Assembly: GCF_000471905.2 (NCBI RefSeq)
Contig: NW_006494916.1
Location: 2,652,748 to 2,716,747 of the forward strand
DNA: 64,000 nt
From: Amborella trichopoda
Lineage: Eukaryota; Streptophyta; Magnoliopsida; Amborellales; Amborellaceae
Direction of reading: 5' to 3'
Each line of letters opens with the position of its first letter. The stretch's first letter is position 1. A program made the translations under genes and the position numbers. Below are positions 34,201 to 42,411 of this stretch, piece by piece. The notes beneath the pieces are model-generated. The model was not told where the DNA came from and made no database searches. It saw only the letters and a list, made by a program, of their open reading frames with translations.

Positions 34201-37200
34201 TCACAATGGCTCATAAATTAGAGTGGTAAATTCGAATTTTGCCCCCTCCATCATAACCGTCGTGGGTTTTAGGAAAAACTACTTTGGCTTTTTTGAAGTG
34301 GTTTTGTTACCCTTTAATTTATAGGATGCATTTGTTTTATGTAGATAAAATTTCCGATGAATAATTTTGGTAATGCCAACCCCACCTTAAAACTCTCTTT
34401 CTCTGTCTCCCTCCCTTGGTGTGTGCTGGGCAATCGACGGAAACAAGACTGCCCCATGTGCAGCCATCAACTTTTGCCTCCATCTTTCAAGACTAACCAG
34501 TTTCCGGCCTCCTATAGATGGGTCTAACCTTCTCATTCTCAGGGAATTCACTGAGAATCCCCAAAGCCCAGTCACACACTCTCTCTGTCTAATACTCTAC
34601 ATTAAAATCCCAAACTTCTCTCTCTCCCCTCCCCACCCCCCCTACGCCAAACCCCATTACACTTGCCCATAAAAAAACTATGAACTAACCCTACATTCCT
34701 CCCCATTCAAGCCTTTTCTTGTAAGTTCATCCCCACCTTCCAAACCTGAATTTATGGCTGCCTAGCGGATTCAGGCTAGGGTATGAAGACCTCCTATCTA
34801 CCCCACATGGCCCACTGTTTTGAACAATTAGAGGCCGAAATGAACAATGACCAATCCATTTAGCCTTGGAAACTCTCTAGTATGAACCTTCTTACCTTGC
34901 CTCTTGGGTTGAGTCCATCCTCTTCGAGTTAAACCTCACAGAAATTTTGGCCACCTCTGGTTTTCCCCGTGAATTTCAGTTGTCAGAAAATGGGTTTTTT
35001 GCTTAAAATTGGAACCATGGGTCATTTTCCCATGGTTTCTCCCAAAAGGCTGTGTGTTTTGATCATAATTTTCCCATGGTTATTTTGGGAATAAATTATT
35101 TTCTATTGGGTTCTTTTGTTTGCGTGGTCAAACTACTGCAGCACGCACAGCCAATTTATATATGTTCTTTTTTATAGGAAAACCAAAGTATTTTTCCTAA
35201 AAACTAAAAGGTGTGGTTTCTATATGGTTGCAACCTTACACAATCCAATTAAGGCACACCTCCAAATTTTATCATAATATGTAATTTGCTGTAAAAAATT
35301 CTTTGGATTATTTGAAAATTTATTTTCATAGCTAATTATAAAATTTTAAACTCTAAAAATAGTTAGAATCAAGTAGATCTATAAACATATGAAAATCTTG
35401 AAAATGGACGGTCTAGATAATGGGTTGTAAGGTGCACGATTTACGAGACTCAAAATCGTTTTTTTTTCATGTTCATATAACTTGATGTCGAGATGATCAA
35501 TTAGAGGGTTTTTACATTAAAACAACATTTTCCGATGAATTTTTGACGTTGCAACCTTATATAAACTTTTTCCAAAATTAAAACCCACAGGTTTTAGTGG
35601 TGGGGTTAAATTAGAAATTTCCCCTCTATCAAATCTCAGGCCCTTGTAATGATTGATTTGATGGGCTTTTTTGAAAGCAAGACAAAGGGAATTGGTGAAA
35701 TGTTATATAATAAATCACTTGGGTGTGGGTTGATAAATTTCCCATAAAAAAAGAAAAAGATAGAGACAAGATAAGGGAATCTCTAGGAATGCCATTCACA
35801 AACAAGAGAAGTTCAGTAGAAGTGGACCAAGTGTTTGCATCTTTTCTTATAAAACCAGGGTAATTTCATCATGGGTAGCTGGTATTTTGGATAAAGAAAA
35901 GTATACAAAGAGACCATTTACTTTTAGCACAAGGTCACAATTAGTATCGTCTTTCTGATTTCAAATCGAGTGGTTGTGAGCATGCCAATGCCTACACTCA
36001 AATTTAAAAAAAATAAAAATAAAAATTCTCGAACTCCGTGACCGACCCCAAACCATCTAATTTAACATCTAATGGCTAGGAATAATTCTAACCTCTTTGT
36101 AAGAAAGATAAATGGTCTCATAGTATACAATCCCTTTGGATAATTGGCATATGCCTTTTTGTTTAGGGGTTTTGTTTAGCTATTTATGTTTGAATTTCTA
36201 AGTTTGTGAACTCTAAAATAAGCAAAACATTCTTATCTATCAGTACACTTGTGTATTTTACTAGAGACACCTTTGTTCATTGGGCAGGGTGCAATTGAAC
36301 TTTTTAAGTTTTGATCGAGGGACAATAGCATTGATACTATGGGAGTACAATAACAAAAAGTTAAACAAGGAGTCATGAGAACTATGCAAAGAGACGAAAG
36401 CACTTATTTTTTGTGATGTTTATAGCGCACAGCCCCATAAATGCCTTGGTTGTCATGCGTGCGTTTCTATTGGTTTAGTACTGAATCATCAAAACTAGAA
36501 AAAAGGGTAAAACTTTGTAAAAAATAGTGTACCTAGTAAAGAAGCTAGGTTGTGTTAGGTAAGCAACCAACGTAAAACTTTATCAAAACTTATCATAAAT
36601 ATTGAACCTATATTATTTGCTTATGCTAGGGTATTCCCCAGAAGCGACACGTTGTACCATTACCTGGGTACAATGAGCGCCGCCCTGTTGCAGTGAAAAA
36701 AGACAAAGGTTCCCCCGACACTCTAGACGAGCGTGGGTAAAGAAGCTAGTTAAGAGAATATAATTTATCTAGCCACATGGAAAGTAAGAATGTTGTCATG
36801 TAAGAGTACAGACTTAGTAAATACAATGAGACAAAGGAGAGAAAACACAGTCTGTCTACAAGAAACTAAATGGCAAGGAGAAAAAGCTAAAGAAATAGAT
36901 GGGTATAAACTTTGGTATATAAGAAATAATAATAATATAAATGATATATAGGCATAATAGCAGACAAATATTTAAAAGATAAAGTAGTTAATGTCAAGAA
37001 AATAGGTGATAGTCTCTTGTTAATTAAACTTGTATTAGAGGAGGAGATATTTAACTTGATCAGTGCTTATGCACCATAAATAGGATTAGAGGATAGAATT
37101 AAGAGACAATTTTGGGAGGACATAGCTAGAATAGTCCAATACATACCAAATGGAGAGGACTTTTTTAGGAGGGAACTTAAATGGTCATGTAGGGAAGGAT

Positions 37201-40200
37201 ATGAAGGGGTACATAGGGGATATGGGCTTGGTGAAAGAAATAAGATGGGTGAGGCTATTTTAGATTTTGTTATGGCCTATGACCTAGCAATAGAAAATAC
37301 TTACTTTAAAAAGCGCGATGAACATTTAATAAGCTATAAAAGTAGATCACATAAAAGCCAGATAGACTTCTTCCTAATTAAGAAGGTTGATCGACCATCA
37401 TGTAAAGACGGCAAGGTAATCCCAGGAGAGAGTTTGAATGCCCAACATCTGCATAAAGACATGGAATTTAAGGGGTGAAATTAATAGGTGTCCAAGAACT
37501 AGGTGGTGGAATTTAAAAAATGAGAAAATAGACTTATTTAGGAATAATTTAGTTAAAGAAAAAAAATCGAGCTCTGAACATGAGGTCATTGTTATGTAGA
37601 ATGAGATAACTAATTGTATTAAGCAAGTGGCAAAAGAAGCTTTAGGAGAATCTAGAGGAAAAAGAAATTTCGATAAAGAAACTTGGTGGTGGAGTGATGA
37701 GGTTCAAAAGGATATTAGCGAAAAACGATCATGTTATAAAACTTGGCAGGGTAATAGAAATGATCAAAACTTAGGAGAATATAAAAAATGCTAAACAAAT
37801 AGTAAGGTTAAACTTTAGGCATATAGTAATCTATATAGTAAATTGGGAACCAAAAAAGGAGAAAAAGATATTTTCAAATTAGCAAAAATGAGGGAAAAAA
37901 AGTGTAGGGATCCAGACCATATTAAATGCACTAAGAGTAAGGATCAAAGGGTCTTGGTGAAGGATGAAGAGGTCAATGAACGATGGAGAGTTTATTTTAA
38001 AAAAATTATTAAATGGCGAACACAATAGGAACATAGTGGTAGAAGGAACCATTGGCATAAATTAGGTGGAGGTCATAGATACATTCTTAGCATTAGAATA
38101 TCGAAAATGAAAGAAGCTTTGAAACAGATGAAGATAGGAAAGGCTTTATGACTAGATGGTATTCCGGTAGAAGTTTGGAAGTGCATGGGGGAGATTGATA
38201 TTGACTGACTGACCAAACTGTTCAAAAAGGTGTCGAGAACAAAGCAAATGGCAGATGAATGGAGGAAAAGTATTGTGGTACCAATTTACAAGAATAAAAG
38301 AGACATACAAAATTGTGTGCACAATCGAGGGATCAAACTTATGAGCCACACTATGAAGCTCTGGGAGAGAGTGATTGACCAACGACTAAGGCATGAAACA
38401 AGTGTATCAGAAAACCAATTTGGTTTTATGTCAGGGAGGTCAACAATTTCCTACTTGAGCAACTGATTGAAAAGTTTAGGGCGAAGGGAAAAGACCTCCA
38501 CGTGGTCTTTATTGATATAGAGAAAGATTATGATAGACTACCTCAAGATTTGATTTGGTGGGTGTTGAGAAGAAAGGAGTCTCCAAATACTACATCGACT
38601 TGGTGAGAGATATGTACGATGGAGTGCTAATTAGTGTACGAACAACTAGTGGAGAGACGAGTGAGTTTTCAGGGCCAATAGGTCTGCATCAGGGGTCAGC
38701 ATTGAGCTTATACTTCTTTGTCCTAGTTATGGACAACTTAAGTAGGCACCTACAAAATGAGGTACATTGGTGCATATTGTTTGCAAATGATGTAATTATG
38801 ACCGATGAGACCCGAAACGGTGTCAACATAAATTAGAACTTTGGAGGGGTGCTCTAAAATCTAAAGGTTTTAAAATTAGCTGGACTAAGACAGAATATAT
38901 GGAGTACAAGTTTAGTAATAATAGGAGTAGAGACGAGGAAGTAGTTAAGATTGACGGCCAGAAAATACCAAAAAGAGCATCTTTTCGGTATCTTGGGTTT
39001 ATAATCCAAGAAAATGGGAAAGATTGAAGAAGATGTCGCACATAGAATTAGAGCTGGGTGTGCGAAGTGGAGATGTGCAACCAGAATTTTATGTATTTGC
39101 CGCATACCAATAAAGTTAAAGGGCAAGTTCTATAGGACAACTGTGAGACTAACTTTGCTATGTAAGACGGATCAAAAAACAATATACCCATAGAATGAGT
39201 GTAGCAGAGATGAGGATGTTGCGAAGGATGAGTGGCAAGATAAGAAGGGATAGAATTCTAAATGAATACATTCGAGAAAATTTAGGTGTGGCACCAATAG
39301 GCGATAAGATGAAAGAGAGTAGACTTAGGTGGGCTGGCCATGTGTGACACAGACCCAGTACAGCACCTGTAAAGAGGTGCAAGTAAGTTCACGTAGAAGG
39401 TTCGAAAAGGACAAGGTATAGGCCCAAAAGGATATTGTTGGAAGTAGTAAGAAAAGATATGAGGACTTCTGGCCTCACTAATGGTATGGCCCTTAATAAA
39501 GCATAATGGTGGATCAGGATTCGTGTAGACGACCCCAATTAGTTACGAAAAGGCTTTGATAATGATGAGAGTTCCTCAATTTAGGGGACTAGTGTGACCT
39601 TAACAATTGCGACTTTGTTGATCTCAAGTTTAGATTGGTCCATATAAACACTCTATACTTCATCAAAACAATTTGTAAACCTAAATATGCAATAATTTTG
39701 CATGGATATTTATTATGTTTAAATATGTAGACACTTACATGGATAGCTGTGTGTGTGTGTGTATGGATAGACTTTAGATATCATAAAATTGCTGAATGTA
39801 CTTCAATGAGCTCTAGTGGATCAGTCTAGTCCAGTCATTGTTTTTTATTTTTTTGGGTAAATAATCTTAGTCCGGTCTTGCAGCAGTTATTTCACTAATT
39901 GCTTCTTATTCTCGTAGAGGCCACAAACAACTCTCGTTTTCTCTTTCTGGTTTGCAAGGCACTGATTTATGCTTGATATCATGACTCATAATCTAAGATC
40001 AGAAATCTTGGCATGGTTTCATTTTGTTTCAAGACTGAACTGCATCTGATCTCCTATTTGTCGTCTGAAATCTGTACTGCAGTGACTTTTGGAATACTGA
40101 TGCATTTCATATCACATTTCGATGTCCACTTTTTTTAGTTCCAAAAGATACCCATCTCCAAGTTCATATTTTGTTGGGCATCATCCTACTTAATTGTCTC

Positions 40201-40883
40201 ATTCACTGTTGGTTTCATATAGTTCTGCCAGGGTTTTAGAAGTCGACCTGCCTCGGCCTTGAGATGGGCCAAGGCCCTAGGCGCCTCCCCTATGCCTAGG
40301 AGAGCCCTCTAGGGACCTGCCTAGGTGGCTAAGATGTCACTAGGCTGGTGCCTTGTGCCTTGGCCCAACATGGCCTCTTCTTCTCCTCATGTCTTGGCCT
40401 TCCTCTTCCTCTTCTTGCGCCCCCACCTTTGGGAAGCCACAATCATGAGGCACCAGCAGCCTAAGAGGCCAATACTGTTTTCTGGATTCTTGGAAACTGG
40501 TTGATGCGTTATCAACACTGCATTTATATTTATCTAGGGACATGCATAGGTTTGTATTTGTACTCGCTACGTATTTGTGTATGTTGATCCTAGTTGATTG
40601 TATTTATGCATGTAAATGTAATTGTATATTTATGCATGTGTGGCATGGGCATGGATATGATATTAATCATTGATGAGTGGTTGCAGCGAGGCCTGGGTTC
40701 GAGAGGCCAGTAGGTAGTTCTTCAAAATCCATAGTGGAACCTGTCCCCCTAAGTGAGAGTGGACTGCTTTTGCCGAGTTTTGTTATGGAAGACCCTGAGT
40801 CTCATTTCATTTATGTGTGTAGAAAGACTCAAGAAGAGAGTTTCACCCCCACCAATTCTGCAATCGAAAATGATGTGCAATAA
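12916..40883 (+). CDS. SAM-dependent methyltransferase (METTL13/EEF1AKMT4-like), 8 exons, complete
   Basis: Exons: 12916-13123, 28619-28732, 28892-28960, 29103-29122, 29211-29263, 29418-29448, 29532-29613, 40687-40883. All junctions are GT-AG, and together they give 774 nt with no internal stop: 257 residues. The N-terminus has [21 protein letters not shown], the family signature before the Rossmann fold. Residues 62-69 (LMLGCGNA) are the glycine-rich SAM-binding motif I; Asp87 in NIDISS would bind the SAM ribose; MDVRDM (111-116) and KGTLDSL (130-136) follow. LKPGGIY (157-163) and ITYGDP (166-171) complete the fold. The C-terminal FIYVCRK matches plant homologues, which are of similar size. 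In animals relatives methylate lysine on elongation factor 1A; the plant substrate is inferred only. There is no signal peptide; a cytosolic location is likely. Introns 1 and 7 are swollen with transposons. Confidence 0.93.
13238..13275. repeat. (CT)n microsatellite
   Basis: About 18 CT units shortly after exon 1 of the methyltransferase gene. Confidence 0.95.
14018..14125 (-). mobile_element. tRNA-derived SINE-like fragment
   Basis: On the minus strand GGCTTGATTGGTAG resembles a pol III A box and GGCTCAATTCC about 40 bp later resembles a B box. A poly-A-like tail (T12 on +) follows. No clear target duplication. Confidence 0.5.
14331..14518 (-). mobile_element. Short RTE-tailed nonautonomous retroelement with perfect 15-bp target duplication
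   Basis: The 158-bp body (14346-14503) is bounded by TGTTGGTGATAGATT at 14331-14345 and 14504-14518. On the minus strand it ends CCCCAATTAATTGGGAAAAGGCT followed by (ATG)n, the same 3' end as the RTE LINEs here. Its interior AGGTTGTGTTAGGTAAAAACC matches a segment near 36547, at the 5' end of the long RTE. It is therefore an RTE-mobilised SINE or an RTE with the coding middle missing. Confidence 0.85.
15227..15670 (-). pseudogene. L1 RNase H domain remnant
   Basis: [19 protein letters not shown] opens the domain with its first catalytic Asp. [11 protein letters not shown] and a C-terminal [17 protein letters not shown] follow, the standard plant L1 RNase H signature. The part from 15547 to 15227 is still open over 106 codons. 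Confidence 0.85.
15906..16126 (-). pseudogene. L1 zf-RVT zinc-binding domain remnant
   Basis: The minus-strand frame reads [19 protein letters not shown] then [13 protein letters not shown], the Cys-Cys-His-Cys zf-RVT pattern between reverse transcriptase and RNase H in plant L1s. Confidence 0.75.
17101..17891 (-). pseudogene. L1 reverse transcriptase remnant
   Basis: 17891-17691 reads [20 protein letters not shown] and [14 protein letters not shown], corresponding to the conserved fingers. 17487-17101 has [16 protein letters not shown], the [10 protein letters not shown] palm motif. Stops and small deletions separate the pieces. Confidence 0.85.
18166..18310. repeat. CCTAGGCGG-rich repeat fragment (hAT end-like)
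   Basis: Multiple CCTAGGCAG/CCTAGGCGG motifs like the subterminal regions of the hAT at 19980-21768 and of a fragment at 40230-40345. It abuts the broken 5' end of the L1. Confidence 0.6.
18448..18612. repeat. Imperfect tandem duplication, about 85-bp period
   Basis: Two copies share CTCTCTACATATA ... CCT(C/T)CAA(G/A)TGTTCGATGTGAG. Confidence 0.6.
19259..19821 (+). pseudogene. RTE reverse transcriptase C-terminal region (fragment)
   Basis: Two overlapping open stretches in different frames (to 19526 and 19478-19735) carry [42 protein letters not shown] and [17 protein letters not shown]. This is the same protein as in the copies at 38850-39540 and 60259-60594. Confidence 0.85.
19835..19979 (-). 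pseudogene. L1 RNase H C-terminus, separated by the hAT insertion
   Basis: [20 protein letters not shown] then a stop: the end of the same RNase H, left of the hAT. Its 3' UTR ends at the poly-A/T tract. Confidence 0.85.
19972..21776 (-). mobile_element. hAT element inserted in L1 RNase H, catalytic core deleted
   Basis: Body 19980-21768 (1789 bp). Inverted ends are CACTGATCAAAAAGCG and CATTGTTCAAAAAAGCG, with CCTAGGCGG-rich subterminal regions. The flanking 8-mers GGCCTTCC (19972) and GACCTCCC (21769) match at 6 of 8, as expected for an old hAT duplication. The interior encodes only BED-finger and acidic-tail segments of a hAT transposase. Confidence 0.85.
20338..21338 (-). pseudogene. hAT transposase remnant: three BED-finger units plus acidic tail
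   Basis: Starts [13 protein letters not shown] near 21338. Unit 1 (about 21300-21150) has [12 protein letters not shown], then [12 protein letters not shown] and [16 protein letters not shown]: intact Cys-Cys-His-Cys ligands but a stop before KYGY. Unit 2 (about 21050-20880) reads [13 protein letters not shown], with one Cys changed to Ser and the His lost. Unit 3 (about 20800-20620) reads [14 protein letters not shown] and [15 protein letters not shown], with the first Cys changed to Gly. An Asp/Glu-rich tail follows (EEEEEE ... DDDNDDDND) and ends at TGA 20340-20338. The DUF659/RNase H-like catalytic core and dimerisation domain are missing. BED fingers bind transposon ends in plant hATs. 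Confidence 0.82.
21777..22620 (-). pseudogene. L1 zf-RVT and RNase H (N-terminal part)
   Basis: From 22620: [20 protein letters not shown] ... HLFLQCPFI is zf-RVT with its Cys/His ligands. A 190-codon open stretch ends [19 protein letters not shown], the RNase H start. The degenerate continuation ([19 protein letters not shown], then EIHHCYRE) runs up to the hAT right end at 21769-21776. Confidence 0.85.
22955..23445 (-). pseudogene. L1 reverse transcriptase C-terminal linker
   Basis: [20 protein letters not shown] (from 23445) and [20 protein letters not shown] (from 23221) are hallmark phrases of the plant L1 region between reverse transcriptase and zf-RVT. They lie in two frames. Confidence 0.85.
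23405..24000 (-). pseudogene. L1 endonuclease fragment fused to reverse transcriptase C-terminus
   Basis: The first part reads [20 protein letters not shown], the middle of a plant L1 endonuclease. A frame change leads to CGDFNVIKW, its next motif. From about 23600 the text is [17 protein letters not shown] ... VWDPVIECF, from near the end of reverse transcriptase. An open frame of 203 codons crosses the junction by chance. Catalytic reverse transcriptase motifs are gone. Confidence 0.8.
24113..24280 (-). other. Candidate orphan exon of unrecognised gene
   Basis: On the minus strand a possible exon lies between TATTGCAG and AAA|GTAAGG. It reads [20 protein letters not shown] then [11 protein letters not shown], with a protein-like composition. 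I do not recognise the family. It lies just outside the RTE target duplication and antisense to the methyltransferase gene, in its intron 1. It could be chance or a captured fragment. Confidence 0.25.
25780..26691. mobile_element. Family A MITE, copy 3, split by a family B MITE
   Basis: Left arm AGAAAAAAGTTTATATAAGG ... CATCTTGCAATACTTTATCT and right arm ATCTGGACCGTCCATTTTCAAGG ... TATGCAAACCACACCCT align end to end with other family A copies once 25973-26478 is removed. Confidence 0.85.
25973..26478. mobile_element. Family B MITE, copy 1 (506 bp)
   Basis: Inverted ends: GGGCAAGCTTTCTATGCTTC at left; the right end reads ..GAAGCATAGAAACCTTTCCC. Flanking 9-mers TTATCTATA and ATATCTGGA match at 6 of 9. 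A second copy at 55982-56483 has an 8/9 match, supporting a Mutator-type 9-bp duplication. Confidence 0.87.
26806..27215 (+). mobile_element. Possible copia solo-LTR remnant
   Basis: The phrase GCCGTGGATGTAGCCCTATG then GGGTGAACCACATAAATCTT and GTGTTGTTGTGGTG resembles the 3' half of many plant copia LTRs. No coding domains are adjacent and boundaries are not defined. Confidence 0.35.
27394..27470. repeat. Local TAATATTATAGG repeats
   Basis: TAATATTATAGGTTGATAATAT occurs twice in near-tandem with a related AATAATATTAGAACC unit; partly palindromic. Confidence 0.7.
27694..27924. mobile_element. Foldback (hairpin) MITE, 231 bp
   Basis: The arms TTTTTAGCTGAAAATTGGG... (left) and ...CATTTTTCAGCTAAAA (right) are complementary over about 80 bp, including TTGTGTAGTTCTCAAT, ACTTGTTAAAA and ACAATTCCAGAAAA. 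A transcript through it, for instance the methyltransferase pre-mRNA, would form a long hairpin. Confidence 0.85.
29103..29122 (+). other. 20-nt micro-exon (exon 4) of the methyltransferase gene
   Basis: GCACTCTGGATTCACTAATG between CTTGCAG and GTAAGA. It encodes the conserved GTLDSLM motif that joins exon 3 (..IIDK) to exon 5 (CGTNAP); skipping it would shift the frame. Confidence 0.9.
30396..30530. repeat. GGCC-rich hAT-like repeat fragment
   Basis: TAGGATTGGCAATGGGGGC resembles the TAGGGATGGCAA end of the element at 54721; CCTGGCCTGG and GGCCGGGCC motifs follow. A similar scrap lies at 31616-31800. Boundaries are unclear. Confidence 0.5.
30532..31071. mobile_element. hAT-type nonautonomous element with perfect 8-bp duplication
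   Basis: Body 30540-31063 (524 bp). Inverted ends are CAGTGTTTGCAAAATCG and CAGTGTTTGCGAAACCG. It is flanked by GTACCAAT at 30532-30539 and 31064-31071, an exact 8-bp duplication. No coding capacity. Confidence 0.93.
33121..33380 (-). mobile_element. tRNA-derived SINE with 14-bp target duplication
   Basis: The body (33135-33366) lies between CATGAATGAAATTC (33121) and CATGGATGAAATTC (33367). On the minus strand it starts near CCCTAAGGCTCTAGCCTAGTGG, which contains a good pol III A box, and ends in an AAGAAGAAGAAGG tail. The B box is weak. Confidence 0.8.
33397..33651. mobile_element. Tourist-like (Harbinger) MITE with TTA duplication
   Basis: Body 33400-33648 (249 bp) with inverted ends GGCCTAGTTTGGACATACTG and AACCAGTCTGGACAGACTG (complement of the right end). 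TTA flanks both sides, as expected for PIF/Harbinger elements. It lies 20 bp from the SINE. Confidence 0.83.
35201..35583. mobile_element. Family A MITE, copy 4, with 9-bp duplication
   Basis: Body 35210-35574, flanked by AAACTAAAA and AAATTAAAA (8/9). It carries family landmarks GAAAATCTTGAAAATGGACG and ACTTGATGTCGAGATGATC. Confidence 0.83.
35901..36130. mobile_element. Family D MITE (about 230 bp)
   Basis: Inverted ends GTATACAAAGAGACCATTTA and, complemented from the right, GTATACTATGAGACCATTTA. Related partial copies lie near 8850-8900, 45000-45260 and 50722-50870. Confidence 0.75.
36810..37470 (+). pseudogene. RTE apurinic endonuclease domain
   Basis: QETKW at 36859-36873 is the endonuclease catalytic Glu motif. 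[40 protein letters not shown] and SQIDFFLI follow, all diagnostic of the RTE endonuclease, which nicks the target DNA. Frameshifts lie near 36950 and 37160. Confidence 0.85.
38140..38840 (+). pseudogene. RTE reverse transcriptase domain with mutated catalytic Asp
   Basis: [59 protein letters not shown] and [11 protein letters not shown] are in order, over two frames. The FADD catalytic box reads FAND (38780-38791), so one essential Asp is Asn. Confidence 0.9.
38850..39540 (+). pseudogene. RTE C-terminal region
   Basis: [38 protein letters not shown] and [20 protein letters not shown] are spread over three frames. It aligns with the copies at 19259 and 60259. Confidence 0.85.
40230..40345. 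repeat. CCTAGGCG-rich repeat fragment
   Basis: CCTGCCTCGGCCTTGAG, CCCTAGGCGCCTCC and CTGCCTAGGTGGC resemble the subterminal parts of the hAT at 19980-21768. It lies 340 bp before exon 8 of the methyltransferase gene. Confidence 0.55.
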
Positions 40884-41227
40884 CAGTGACATGCAGGCCA
40901 CCATTTGCTTGCTTCCTCAAAAAGATTATGATTGACAGAGAGAAAGAGTCACTTTGCCATTGATTAGACCTAATGTTACGACCAGTTAGTGACACTCGCA
41001 TCCTGCACCTTTGGTTGCATATGTAGCCTTATAAATGTAGCCTATAAATTTATTTGATGTTTCTCTCCTTGTCGCCCTTGTTACAGCTGGTTTTAAGAAA
41101 ACTTGTTAGTTTTTCTAATTTCAGTCTTGTGAAATTGTCATTTTTCAAAAGAAATAAACAAAGATTATATGAACAAAATTTAGGGAATTCACATCAATCT
41201 CCCTTACAGTTATCAGTAGTTAAAAAA

Positions 41228-41618
41228 GGGTGCGGTTTATATGAGGCGTCAAATCTCAAACAGTCAAGGAGCCCTTGAAATCCTGATCAAAGATACAACG
41301 CCAGTGCTACAAATCCCGTAATAACTTGAAAATCTATTGTCATGCCAAATAATGAAATTTAAAGATTAACATGGTGCCAATCGAACATATTTATAACCAC
41401 TTGAAATCTTAAAAATGGCAGTCTATATCTATATAGTATGTTATAAAATGTACTTTTTAAGATATGGAATCTTCGTTTTAATTCCATTCATATTCATGTA
41501 TCTTCGAGGTGATCAATTTAGAGGGTTTTTTTGGTATTGAAAAAGCCATTTTCGATAGGTTTTAGACGTGCCTTACATCTATACCATGACGTTGATGCCT
41601 TGGATAAATTTTTTCCTT
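41228..41618. mobile_element. Family A MITE, copy 5
   Basis: Starts GGGTGCGGTTTATATGAGGCG and ends TTGGATAAATTTTTTCCTTAA. The interior is diverged but includes ATCTTCGAGGTGATCAATTT. Confidence 0.75.
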
Positions 41619-41840
41619 AAAAAAATGCCCCCTATGTTCACATAAACTGTACATGTATTTATTTGTTCGTTTTATTTTTTTCCCAAAATATTCTTGGTTA
41701 AGAATTCATTTAGAGCTCGACGGCCCATTAGAATTCCATTGAGCTTTTTAGAGGACCACCTTGATCTATCTTCCTAAGGAATCAAAGAACTATTGGTTCT
41801 GAACGGCTTTGATTCTTTACAAACAAAAAGTTTGGAACTG

Positions 41841-42245
41841 AGTGTGTGAGAATTGACCCAATCCAGGTCCAAAACCCAAATTCCCTATTTGGATCCGTGT
41901 ATGGATACGAAATTTGGATCCCGACCCAAAATTTAGGTCCCAATTAAAATTTGGATCGAATTTGGGCGCAGGTTGATCCGCCCTGATCCTTTGGATCCAT
42001 CCTGATTTTTTTAAATAGTAAATTTGTACTTTATATATATAATTTTTTAAAAAAAAATTGTATATATATATATATAAATATATAAAGTAATCTGGATCTG
42101 GATTCGAATCCGATGTATATTATTCAAATTCGAATCTAAATCTAAATATCCAAGATTCGGTTTGGACCCATATCCGATGTATACTATTTGGGTTCGGATT
42201 CGGATTTGGTCGGATCCAGCGCCGATCCGACCTGTTCTCACCCTA
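41841..42245. mobile_element. GGATCC-rich TIR-like element (about 400 bp)
   Basis: Imperfectly inverted arms of GGATC/GGTCC-rich sequence flank an AT-rich centre with a (TA)n run at 42061-42083. The right end reads CGACCTGTTCTCACCCTAA. Low-copy hAT-like family suspected; no duplication found. Confidence 0.45.
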
Positions 42246-42411
42246 ATAATATTGGACTATCGCTTTGATTATTTATACAAGAACAACGAATAATAAGGGA
42301 AGTAGTAACGTAAATTAGCTTAAAATTAATAAATATTTGAGAACTTAAATACTAGGTGGGAAATTATCAGAAAGATCACTTTCCTTTTTCAAATTTTACA
42401 TTTAGGGGCCG

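Larger units (their letters stand above)
36545..39569 (+). mobile_element. Nearly full-length RTE-type LINE, inactivated
   Basis: The plus strand carries a 5' leader, AP endonuclease, reverse transcriptase and C-terminal region in RTE order, ending AATTAGTTACGAAAAGGCTTTGATAATGATGA. Stops and frameshifts occur throughout. I could not define a target duplication. Confidence 0.88.
29614..40686 (+). other. Intron 7 of the methyltransferase gene (11.1 kb)
   Basis: Donor TAC|GTGAGT, acceptor TTGCAG|CGAGG. It holds a hAT, a SINE, a Tourist-like MITE, family A and D MITEs and a nearly full-length RTE. Between elements (for example 31801-33120 and 33649-35200) I see no coding features. Confidence 0.88.
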
